A DNA stretch of 9,450 bases, taken from the NCBI GenBank assembly GCA_003164475.1, contig PLTL01000198.1:353-9802 (forward strand). Direction: 5' to 3'. Each line of letters opens with the position of its first letter. Position 1 is the stretch's first letter. Positions 1-6,497 of the stretch are shown here, piece by piece. The translations under genes were made by a program, and so were the position numbers. The DNA is from Candidatus Dormiibacterota bacterium. Lineage in GTDB: Bacteria; Chloroflexota; Dormibacteria; UBA8260; Bog-877. The notes under the pieces are model-generated. The model ran no database searches and had not been told where the DNA came from. It was given only the letters and a program-made list of their open reading frames with translations.

Positions 1-729
1 GTGGAGAACCCACCTGGTTTCGTCGGGTGCTGACACCTGGCCACCAAGAGCTTGCGCTCGCTCCCGGCCGCGAGCCTGAGGGCCTTCAGCGGGATGATCC
101 TGGCCAGCCCCCTCCTGGAGGGCGGCTGGACCGGTAGCCGGTCACGCTGGCTGATCCCTGGGCACGGCGACCGCTGACCTCGGCCGCGAACCGGGCGGGG
201 CAGCCGCGAAGTGGCGTGAGGCGGTTCTCGCCGAGACCAGGATGCGGAGCCGGCGGCCGGGCTGGGAGACCCGGTCGACGGCCTGCCCGACGAGGGGCGC
301 TTCTCCCAAAGCATGCCTCAACGGAGGTGGTCTGTCAGCCAGGCAGGTAGCCACCTGGTCGGGCGCCGGTCGTTGGCCCTGGCGGAAGTCCTCGTCCGCC
401 GCCGGCCCCCTCGTGCCCGGCTGGTCGCCACGCCGGAGGTACACCGAGTCTGGGGACCGCACGTGTCCAACCAACTGCCCATCTGGGCCTCCAGGGGGCA
501 GCGGACGGATCCCTGACCCACCCCTCCTGGTGGAGCCCGTTCCGGGCCAGCGCGCGGCGCGGTTCAGGTCCGGCCAGGCCCGCCCAGCGCGCCCGCCGCT
601 GACCGGTACACTGCCCGGGGATCAGCGACCGCGGACTTCGCTGCGGCCCTCCGAAACCCGGTCTTCCGTCGCCCTCTTGCTCGTCTCTGAAGCCGCGGCC
701 ATAGCAACCCTGGAGGCCAGCAGACTGCA
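1..729. other. gene-free stretch, nothing supported
   Basis: I find no gene I can support in these 729 bases. The open frames on both strands are rich in Arg, Pro, Gly and Ser, lack recognisable motifs, and have no ribosome binding site, as expected of chance frames in GC-rich DNA. A small hairpin lies at 344-357 (CAGGT, 4-nt loop, ACCTG). A TANNNT-type box (TACACT, 606-611) has no convincing -35. The first 33 bases could be the tail of a gene running in from the left, ending at the TGA at 31-33, but ten codons are too few to judge. The stretch may be decayed coding sequence or the long upstream region of the following operon. Confidence 0.5.
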
Positions 730-2226
730 GTGGCCCAGACCGTCATCGACCTGCTGGAGCGAGGGTCCGCCGGGCGGGTGGCGATCCTCGTGCCGGACGG
801 GCCGGTGATTACCCACGCTCGCCTCCGCCGGCTGGTTGCAGACGGCGCGGAGCAGCTGGCGTTCCTTGGGGTGCGGCCCGGCGACAGGATCGCAATGGCG
901 CTCCCGAACGGCCCGGAGGCGATCGTCTTCTTCCTGGCAGCGGCTCTCGGAGCCACCGCCTGCCCACTCAACCCTGGCTACAGGGAAGATGAGTTCCGGT
1001 TCTTCCTCGACGACACTCGAGCCAGGGTCCTGCTCGTGCCCCCCGGGGAGGGGAGGGCCGCCCGGCGGGCGCTACCTGACGGTGGGGTCGTGATCGAGGC
1101 GGAGATCGACGCTCGGGGGGTGCTCCGGCTCGAGAGCCCGCGGGCTGGCGGATCGGCTCGGACTGTCAATCCGTCCGGGCCGGACGATGTGGCACTGGTG
1201 CTTCACACCAGCGGTACCACCAGCCGTCCCAAGCGGGTCCCGCTGCGCCACCGCAACCTTGTCGCCTCAGCGAGAAACATCGCCGCCCACTACCAACTCG
1301 GCGAGGATGACGTCTCGCTCTGCGTGATGCCGCTGTTTCATGTCCACGGCCTGGTCGCCTCCGCGCTCGCGCCGCTGGCCGCCGGAGGCACCGTGGTCGC
1401 GCCGCGGCAGGTCAGCCCTCTTCAGTTCTGGCCGCTGGCACGCGGGTACCGGCCCACCTGGTTCAGCGCCTCGCCAGCTCCGCACCGGATGATCCTGATG
1501 CGGGGCTCGGAGGGCCGGCCAAGTGGCACCGAGCGTCTGCGCTTCGTGCGGAGCTGCAGCTCGGCTCTGAACCCCGCGCAGATGGCGGAGATGGAAGCGC
1601 GCTACGGCGTCCCGGTGCTGGAGGCCTATGGCATGACTGAGGCCAGCCACCAGATAGCTTCCAACCCGCTCCCGCCGGGAGCGCGCCGGCCGGGATCGGT
1701 GGGCCGGGGCACCGGGGTCGACATTGCCACGATGGCCGAGGACGGCCAGCTGCTGGCCGCCGGGACAGCCGGCGAAGTGGTGGTCCGCGGTCCCAGCATC
1801 ATCACCGGCTACGAGGCAGACCCGGTCGCTGACGCCGCTTCCTTCACCGGTGGTTGGTTCCGCACCGGCGACCTGGGGATCCTGGACGCGGAGGGCTATC
1901 TCACCCTGTCGGGTCGCCTCAGGGAGCTCATCAACCGGGGCGGGGAGAAGATCTCCCCTCTGGAGGTGGACAGCGTCCTGGAGGCCCATCCGGCCGTGGC
2001 GGAGGCGGTCTCATTTGGCCGACCCCATCCCACCTGGGGCGAGGAGGTGGAGGCGGCGGTGGTTCTGAGCGGGCCCGCGGACGAGAAGTCGTTGCTCGCC
2101 TTCTGCCGGGAGCACATGGCGGCATTCAAGGTGCCCAGCCACATCCACATAGTGGCGGCGCTCCCACGGACCGCGACTGGCAAGGTCCAGCGCCGCTTCC
2201 TCGCGGACGCCTTCGCACCCAAATGA
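730..2226 (+). CDS. AMP-forming acyl-CoA synthetase, oxalyl-CoA synthetase-like (AAE3/Pcs60 type)
   Basis: A 498-residue ANL-superfamily ligase that activates a carboxylate with ATP and joins it to CoA, in the cytoplasm. All core motifs are present: phosphate loop TSGTTSRPK (160-168), YGMTE (300-304), TGD (379-381), the hinge motif around GRLRELINRGGEKISP (395-410), and the C-terminal catalytic Lys485 in RTATGKVQ. The segments PLFHVHGL (201-208) and TEASHQIASNPLPPG (303-317) are what I recall as hallmarks of the plant AAE3/yeast Pcs60 oxalate-CoA ligase group, and the length is normal for it. Oxalate is therefore the best substrate guess; malonate or a short fatty acid is possible. The GTG start is the only sensible one: an in-frame TGA lies at 688-690, and GGAGG at 712-716 is a somewhat distant ribosome site (13 nt). 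The next gene starts 7 nt after the stop, so the two are probably co-transcribed. Family is certain; substrate is inferred. Confidence 0.9.
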   Translation: MAQTVIDLLERGSAGRVAILVPDGPVITHARLRRLVADGAEQLAFLGVRPGDRIAMALPNGPEAIVFFLAAALGATACPLNPGYREDEFRFFLDDTRARVLLVPPGEGRAARRALPDGGVVIEAEIDARGVLRLESPRAGGSARTVNPSGPDDVALVLHTSGTTSRPKRVPLRHRNLVASARNIAAHYQLGEDDVSLCVMPLFHVHGLVASALAPLAAGGTVVAPRQVSPLQFWPLARGYRPTWFSASPAPHRMILMRGSEGRPSGTERLRFVRSCSSALNPAQMAEMEARYGVPVLEAYGMTEASHQIASNPLPPGARRPGSVGRGTGVDIATMAEDGQLLAAGTAGEVVVRGPSIITGYEADPVADAASFTGGWFRTGDLGILDAEGYLTLSGRLRELINRGGEKISPLEVDSVLEAHPAVAEAVSFGRPHPTWGEEVEAAVVLSGPADEKSLLAFCREHMAAFKVPSHIHIVAALPRTATGKVQRRFLADAFAPK

Positions 2227-2233
2227 GCTCGTC

Positions 2234-3241
2234 GTGAAATTCGTCGTCCTCGGTGCCGGCGCGATCGGCAGTCTCCTGGGGGCGCACCTCGTGCGGGTGG
2301 GGGAGGATGTCACGATGATCGCCAGAGGCCCACAGCTGGCGGCGATCCGTGCCCGGGGACTCCGGATCACCGGCCAGGGCGGTGACTTCACCGTCCACCC
2401 CGAGTGCACCGACGCTCTGACGCCCATAAGGTCCGCCGACGTGGTTTTCGTCACCGTGAAGGCCCACAGCCTGCCCCCGCTCGCGGAGCGACTGGGCGCG
2501 GAGTTGGGGCCGAAGACCAGCCTGTTCACAGGACAGAACGGGATCCCCTGGTGGTTCTTCGAGGACTTCGGGGGCCCCTTGACGGGTACCCGACTGGAGT
2601 CGGTGGACCCCGGTGGCCGGCTCTCCCGGAACATCGACCCGGGCCGAGTCGTGGGCTGCGTGATCTACCTCGCCGCACGGCTCCAGGATCCAGGGATCGT
2701 GGAGCATGTCGACGGCAACCGCATCAGCCTGGGCGAGCCGAGCGGGTATCCGTCCTCTCGAACTCAGGAAGTCTCGGCGGCGCTGAAGCGGGCCGGGTTC
2801 AAGGCGCCGGTGCAGCCCCGGATCCGCTCCGAGATCTGGCTCAAGCTTCTCGGCAACGCCGCCTTCAACCCAATCTCGGCGCTCACCCGCGCCACGCTGA
2901 AGGAGATCACCGAGGATCGCGGAGCCGTGGAACTGGTGAGGGCGATCATGGAGGAGGTGGATCTCATCGGGCGGCGGATCGGGATTGAGACCCCAATCGG
3001 GATCGAACGGCGAATTCAGGGGGCGGCCCGGGTCGGCGACCACAAGACCTCGATGCTCCAAGATGTGGAGGCCGGACGACCGCTGGAGCTGGGGGCCACC
3101 GGGTGGGCCCTGGTCGAGCTGGCCGGGACGCTCGAGCTGCGAGTTCCTCATCTGGAGGCGGTCCTCGCCTGCGCCAATCTCCTGGACCGGCAACGGCGGC
3201 GGGCCGCTCTCCCCACCCCGGCGGTCGAAGTGCCGTCTTGA
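2234..3241 (+). CDS. PanE/ApbA-family ketoacid reductase, candidate oxalyl-CoA reductase
   Basis: A 335-residue NADP-dependent reductase of the 2-dehydropantoate 2-reductase fold. The N-terminal Rossmann domain opens with GAGAIG at residues 7-12. The family's catalytic and substrate-binding line is intact as K204, N208 and N212 (KLLGNAAFNPISAL), and the C-terminal helical domain carries SMLQDVEAGRPLELGA (273-288). True ketopantoate reductases usually have an E-[IL]-D-x-x-x-G signature here. This protein keeps the Glu (E285) but has Gly instead of Asp after it, so panE itself is unlikely. QNGIPWWFF (101-109) is typical of bacterial PanE paralogues. The GTG start lies 7 nt after the ligase stop with almost no Shine-Dalgarno, which suggests translational coupling. 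Known biology: in Methylobacterium extorquens a PanE paralogue (PanE2) reduces oxalyl-CoA to glyoxylate. With a likely oxalyl-CoA synthetase immediately upstream, the same role is a reasonable inference. A plain 2-ketoacid reductase is the alternative. Confidence 0.88.
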   Translation: MKFVVLGAGAIGSLLGAHLVRVGEDVTMIARGPQLAAIRARGLRITGQGGDFTVHPECTDALTPIRSADVVFVTVKAHSLPPLAERLGAELGPKTSLFTGQNGIPWWFFEDFGGPLTGTRLESVDPGGRLSRNIDPGRVVGCVIYLAARLQDPGIVEHVDGNRISLGEPSGYPSSRTQEVSAALKRAGFKAPVQPRIRSEIWLKLLGNAAFNPISALTRATLKEITEDRGAVELVRAIMEEVDLIGRRIGIETPIGIERRIQGAARVGDHKTSMLQDVEAGRPLELGATGWALVELAGTLELRVPHLEAVLACANLLDRQRRRAALPTPAVEVPS

Positions 3242-3687
3242 CCCTCCCTCCGAGCTGAGCGACCGGCGTGGAGGTTGGCGAACTCGACCGAGATGAAGAC
3301 GGTCGGAACTGAGCATTGGGGAAGCGGCCGAGGGCGAGGGAGCGACCGGGGAGTTCTCCGGCCCGACCATCGATCACCACCGCCGGGTCCGCGGGCCGCA
3401 CCCCTGACGCAGGCTCTCGCAGGTGAAGCCAGCCCAGACGAGCGGGTGGGTGGGTGGAATCGCACCGCCGCCGGTCCCGGACCCACGCCAGTTGATGACA
3501 GACATCCGGCTCATCTCGTTCTGGGAGACACGCGAGCCGCGACTCGCCGCCACCCGATCGTCCACCCTGCCCGTGCTCACCCTTACGCTCTGGCCGGCAG
3601 GATCACGACCCATGTCTTCCGGCCGATGCGCCGCCAGCTACAGCAGCGTGCAGCAGTCACCCAAGCGGGTGATAGGCTGAGCCGGCC
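3242..3687. other. intergenic region upstream of the GT87 gene
   Basis: 446 bases without a supported gene. A 6-bp hairpin (CGACCG at 3285-3290, 9-nt loop, CGGTCG at 3300-3305) follows the reductase by about 45 nt and could weakly mark transcript end; it has no T-tract. Open frames cross the region on both strands, including one ending at 3680 just before the next gene, but none shows a ribosome site, a motif or convincing codon bias. The promoter and direct repeat at the right edge are listed separately. Confidence 0.5.
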
Positions 3688-3690
3688 GTG
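3673..3690 (+). promoter_or_regulatory. candidate leaderless promoter of the GT87 gene
   Basis: TAGGCT at 3673-3678 matches the actinobacterial TANNNT -10 pattern and is followed by exactly 9 nt and then the GTG start at 3688. Transcription from the usual distance would begin at or within a few bases of the GTG, giving a leaderless mRNA. There is no Shine-Dalgarno, consistent with this. No good -35 is seen 17-18 bp upstream (GCAGCA at 3650-3655). The deacetylase gene has the same 9-nt geometry. Confidence 0.5.
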
Positions 3691-3710
3691 TTCGATCACA
3701 GGCTGAGCCG
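3674..3710 (+). repeat. 11-bp direct repeat straddling the GT87 start
   Basis: AGGCTGAGCCG occurs at 3674-3684 and again at 3700-3710, with 26 bp between repeat starts. The first copy overlaps the putative -10 box and the second lies within the first codons. It may be an operator for a repressor, or chance in GC-rich DNA. Confidence 0.3.
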
Positions 3711-4974
3711 CCCCCAAGCAATCACCCTGGCGGTGCTGGCCGGCGTTTCTCTCAGCATCACATGGCTCTATCTTTCTCAGACATTCCCACCCAGCCTGAA
3801 GGGGGGAGGCGACCTCCGGGTGTTCCTCGCCGCCGCCAAACTGCTGCGCGAGCACCGCTCGCCCTACAACGGTCAGGCCCTCACTCTGCTGATGCAATCG
3901 CTGGATCGGGCGCTGGGAAAGAGCGCTGTGAGTTCGGGGTTCGAGTATCTGCCCTTCGTCGGTCTGCTACTCCTGCCGATGGCTGGTCTCAGCTTCCATG
4001 CCGCCTTCATCGTCGCCGACCTGCTCAGCATCATTGCGGTGGTCTGGTCCGTGGACCGCTGGCGGGCCTGGCTCGCACCCGAGCTCCCTCGCGCGCTGGT
4101 CCTCTTCGGAGCCATGGTCTCGGCACCGGTAGCCTTCACTCTCTTCGATGGGAAGCTGGATGGCATCATGTTCCTCGGCTTCACTCTGTGCGCCCTGCTC
4201 TACCGAAGGCGGCAGTGGGTGACCCTGGGAGTACTCGTGGCACTGACCACGATGCTCAAACCCCAGGCTCTATTCCTGCTCCCCTTCGCCTACCTGGTCT
4301 TGAGTGTCCAGACTCGGAAGTCGGTGACGAGGTACCTCGCAGGTGGGCTCGCCACGGTTGCCCTCTCCTGTGCTGCGGTCAGTCTCTACGACCTCCAGCT
4401 ATGGGGCCAGTGGTGGCACTACCTGCCAACTTTCTCCAGCTCCTTGAACAGCCTTCAGCTCGACAGCGCCGGCTTCACAGGCTTCACTCGGTACCTGGGG
4501 CTTGGCCTCGGGTTCCACGACCCGCTGGTCTGGCTGATTCTCCTCTGCGGCCTGCTGTTCTCCGGCTGGTGGCTGTGGCACAGCCTCAAGGTGGGCAGGG
4601 CCGACCAATGGCCGCGGCGATGGCTTGAAGTGGTGGGAGTCGCGACCGTTCTCAACATCGCCATCAGCCCATATGTGCACAACGGCGAGCTCATCCTATT
4701 CATTCCGCTGCTGCTCTGGCTGCTCCACCGGCACGCCCTCCCCGCTTGGTACCTGTGGCTGATGCTGTTCCTGTTCCAGACCACCCAACTGATCGAGCTA
4801 CCGCTCTCGGTGGCGTTCCAAAAATCCGTTTCCACTAGCCCGATCGTCACCCTGTTGGTGCTCTTGGCGACGCTCAGCCTCCGTCGCCCGACCCAGGAGC
4901 GGGATTCGTCTCCTCCTCTGAAGGAGACGCTGGTGGAAATCGGCGGCCGCTCCCCTGCCTCAAGGGTGGGTTGA
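3688..4974 (+). CDS. GT87-family (DUF2029) polyprenyl-phosphate-dependent membrane glycosyltransferase
   Basis: A 428-residue polytopic membrane protein with roughly ten hydrophobic segments, the first at residues 11-30. The first extracytoplasmic loop reads GGDLRVFLAAAKLL (40-53) followed by SPY (58-60). The Asp (D42) fits the catalytic acidic residue of GT-C fold enzymes such as mycobacterial PimE. KPQALFLLPF (191-200) and SPYVHNGELILF (327-338) match conserved GT87 positions. Such enzymes transfer mannose or another sugar from a polyprenyl-phosphate donor to lipid or glycan acceptors on the outer face of the membrane. The charged tail after residue 398 is probably cytoplasmic. The gene is alone and convergent with the next one, so the acceptor is unknown. 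The GTG start is supported by the -10 box 9 nt upstream. Family is fairly sure; sugar and acceptor are not. Confidence 0.8.
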   Translation: MFDHRLSRPQAITLAVLAGVSLSITWLYLSQTFPPSLKGGGDLRVFLAAAKLLREHRSPYNGQALTLLMQSLDRALGKSAVSSGFEYLPFVGLLLLPMAGLSFHAAFIVADLLSIIAVVWSVDRWRAWLAPELPRALVLFGAMVSAPVAFTLFDGKLDGIMFLGFTLCALLYRRRQWVTLGVLVALTTMLKPQALFLLPFAYLVLSVQTRKSVTRYLAGGLATVALSCAAVSLYDLQLWGQWWHYLPTFSSSLNSLQLDSAGFTGFTRYLGLGLGFHDPLVWLILLCGLLFSGWWLWHSLKVGRADQWPRRWLEVVGVATVLNIAISPYVHNGELILFIPLLLWLLHRHALPAWYLWLMLFLFQTTQLIELPLSVAFQKSVSTSPIVTLLVLLATLSLRRPTQERDSSPPLKETLVEIGGRSPASRVG

Positions 4975-4982
4975 TCCCAACC
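4969..4982 (+). terminator. weak hairpin at the end of the GT87 gene
   Basis: GGTTG (4969-4973), a 4-nt loop and CAACC (4978-4982) form a small hairpin overlapping the GT87 stop codon. It lacks a T-tract, so it is only a weak terminator candidate. Confidence 0.2.
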
Positions 4983-5339
4983 GGTGGGAAAGCCCGCGGC
5001 AGTCTTGGAGATGGACGGCGAGCTGACCAGGGAGGCGCTGAGGAACACCATTCCAAGTGGTCCCCGTTTCGTGCTCATCCGGCCACAGACGTGGCATGCT
5101 TCGACCGCCGTCCCCAGAAGGACGATTGCTTCCCCGCACCACACCCGGCACCATCGCCGCTACCGGCAGCCTTGGTTGGAGCCGTGGAGCGGGAGCCCCA
5201 CCGCCATGGGGGCAAGGCCAAGCGAAGGCCGCCATCCCAAGTCCGCGCCCGGTGGGCTGCCCTCCCATGGCGGGCGGATCCACGGTCTCGCCGCCGGCCC
5301 ACTCCTAGAGGGAGCCGGGACGAATCACCGCCAAGCCGT
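4975..5339. other. spacer between convergent genes
   Basis: 365 bases between the 3' ends of the GT87 and deacetylase genes. A 5-bp inverted repeat, AGCCG (5334-5338) and CGGCT (5351-5355), sits over the deacetylase stop. A forward frame from the GTG at 4984 looks somewhat protein-like over its first 40 codons (high third-position GC), but it has no ribosome site, becomes low-complexity afterwards, and runs into the deacetylase. It may be a decayed gene. Nothing else is recognisable. Confidence 0.4.
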
Positions 5340-6296
5340 TCAGTCCGGAGCGGCTAGTCCCTGACCCCGCAGGATCACCCCGGTCTCGAAGAGCGGTTCC
5401 CGGTAGAAAGGCAGAGCCACACTCCTGAGCTCCACCTGGCCTGCGGAGACGCAGCGCCCCACGTGCTCAGCTATCTCCCCCAGCGGCGCAAGCCAGACAT
5501 CGCCTCTGGACTGGAGCGCTCGAACCATATCAAACCAGGCAAGTAGCCTAGCCGGCCGCCCGGAGAGTTCGGGATGCCACACGGTCGTCGTGAAGCCGCC
5601 GATCTCATAGGTCGCATCGATGACGCTCATGAAGTAATCGATGGCTTGGGCAGGGGTTTTTGGCGACATCGCGTAGCCCGCGGTGGGAACGTGGGCGTAG
5701 TGGGGAGCATCACTCATGGTGATATCGATCGGGAGTTCCAGGAGGGATCCTTCGTCAGCTGTGATGAGATAGGGGTTGTGATCGTTAGACAGCGAGGAAT
5801 CGTAGACGAAACCCATCCTGGCTAAGTACGAGGCGGAGCGGCTCGAGAAGGCGGCGTAGGGAGCGCGCCACCCAAGTGGTGATCGCCCGGTGAACGCGCG
5901 AATGATGTCGACCCCTCGCTCCAGCCAATGGAGCTCAGCCTGCGGAGACTGTTCATTGGGAGGCTCGTGCATATACCCATGGTGGGCCACTTCGTGTCCA
6001 GCATCCCTGATCAGGGCACATGTGTCGGGATATCGCTCGATGCACCACCCACACACGAAGAAGGTCTGCCGGAGACCAAGCTCGGCCAGCGCATCCACTA
6101 CGCTCTTGATGGCCACCTCTTCATACCGCGACGACGAGAGCAACTCATATTCCTGAAACCCGGACGCCGGACGTTCCAGGTGCAGTGTTGTGTCGATGTC
6201 GATGTCCCAGCTGATGGAAACAGCACATTTCGCGCCGTGTGGCCAGGGTATGGTGCAGCGGAGTCCACCGCCGGCGGGCGGCTGTGTCGGTGACAT
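5340..6296 (-). CDS. polysaccharide deacetylase-fold metal amidohydrolase (HpPgdA / cyclic-imidase-like)
   Basis: A 318-residue NodB-type (CE4-like) protein. Motif 1 is WDID with D31 (likely base) and D33 (metal). Motif 2 is HHGYMH with H106 and H110 (metal). Motif 3 is RAPY (144-147). YDSS (165-168), LLELPI (185-190) and WHPE (240-243) complete the pocket. The order and the HPELSGRP block resemble Helicobacter PgdA and its relatives, some of which hydrolyse cyclic imides, more than secreted chitin or peptidoglycan deacetylases. No signal peptide or membrane segment precedes the domain, so it should be cytoplasmic, which also argues against a cell-wall substrate. The metal residues separate it from PuuE allantoinase, which lacks them. 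The ATG start is fixed by a strong promoter whose -10 ends 9 nt upstream; there is no Shine-Dalgarno. It is divergent from the small exported-protein gene. Fold is certain; substrate is unknown. Confidence 0.87.
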   Translation of the reverse strand: MSPTQPPAGGGLRCTIPWPHGAKCAVSISWDIDIDTTLHLERPASGFQEYELLSSSRYEEVAIKSVVDALAELGLRQTFFVCGWCIERYPDTCALIRDAGHEVAHHGYMHEPPNEQSPQAELHWLERGVDIIRAFTGRSPLGWRAPYAAFSSRSASYLARMGFVYDSSLSNDHNPYLITADEGSLLELPIDITMSDAPHYAHVPTAGYAMSPKTPAQAIDYFMSVIDATYEIGGFTTTVWHPELSGRPARLLAWFDMVRALQSRGDVWLAPLGEIAEHVGRCVSAGQVELRSVALPFYREPLFETGVILRGQGLAAPD

Positions 6297-6305
6297 GTGA
6301 ACCTG

Positions 6306-6334
6306 ATGCTAGGAGACCGTTCAGCTGCTGTCAA
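6306..6334 (-). promoter_or_regulatory. strong consensus promoter, leaderless, for the deacetylase gene
   Basis: Read on the minus strand, a perfect TTGACA -35 (6329-6334), a 17-bp spacer and a TAGCAT -10 (6306-6311) are followed by 9 nt and then the ATG at 6296. Transcription should start at or within about two bases of the ATG, giving a leaderless message. This is the best promoter in the window. Confidence 0.75.
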
Positions 6335-6431
6335 GGCGGTCCGAGCCGGCGCGTGTGGCGCAGCAAATCTAGCCCGCTTGGTTCTTCGCCGATTCCGGTC
6401 AGCCGGGGAGACAGGAGGAGAGGTGCCCGCG

Positions 6432-6497
6432 GTGGCACGCCACGCCTGCGTGGGCGGAACCACCAGCTGGGTTGCTGCGTCATCATCGACACCATGA
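6432..6497 (+). CDS. possible 21-codon leader ORF coupled to the exported-protein gene
   Basis: A strong Shine-Dalgarno-like run, AGGAGGAGAGG at 6413-6423, is followed 8 nt later by GTG at 6432 (a closer GTG lies at 6423). This frame reads 21 codons and stops with TGA at 6495-6497, overlapping the ATG of the next gene as ATGA. The next gene has no ribosome site of its own, so coupled reinitiation is plausible. The peptide has no recognisable motif, and no clear promoter precedes it. The Shine-Dalgarno and the overlap are seen; translation is inferred. Confidence 0.35.
   Translation: MARHACVGGTTSWVAASSSTP

Noticed and set aside
1267..1989. 240-codon open frame antisense to the ligase
   Set aside because: Same GC-bias shadow; the sense strand carries every ANL-family motif.
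2126..3370. 414-codon open frame antisense to the PanE-like gene
   Set aside because: It mirrors the strong third-position GC of the real gene, has no motif, and the sense strand encodes a complete, well-conserved enzyme.
3440..3475. tRNA T-arm-like GGTGCGATTCCACC on the minus strand
   Set aside because: The T-loop lacks TTC, and no acceptor, anticodon or D-arm can be built around it.
3423..3680. 85-codon frame ending 7 nt before the GT87 start
   Set aside because: No ribosome site, Ser/Arg/Pro-rich chance composition, no recognisable motif, and the GT87 gene has its own promoter inside the end of this frame.
4984..5364. Forward frame starting GTG 4984 between the convergent genes
   Set aside because: The first 40 codons look mildly coding, but there is no ribosome site, the rest is low-complexity, and it runs into the deacetylase 3' end; at best a remnant.
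6239..6493. N-terminal extension of the exported-protein frame back to 6239
   Set aside because: The added residues are Arg/Ser/Cys-rich, overlap the deacetylase 5' end and promoter, and would bury the signal sequence.
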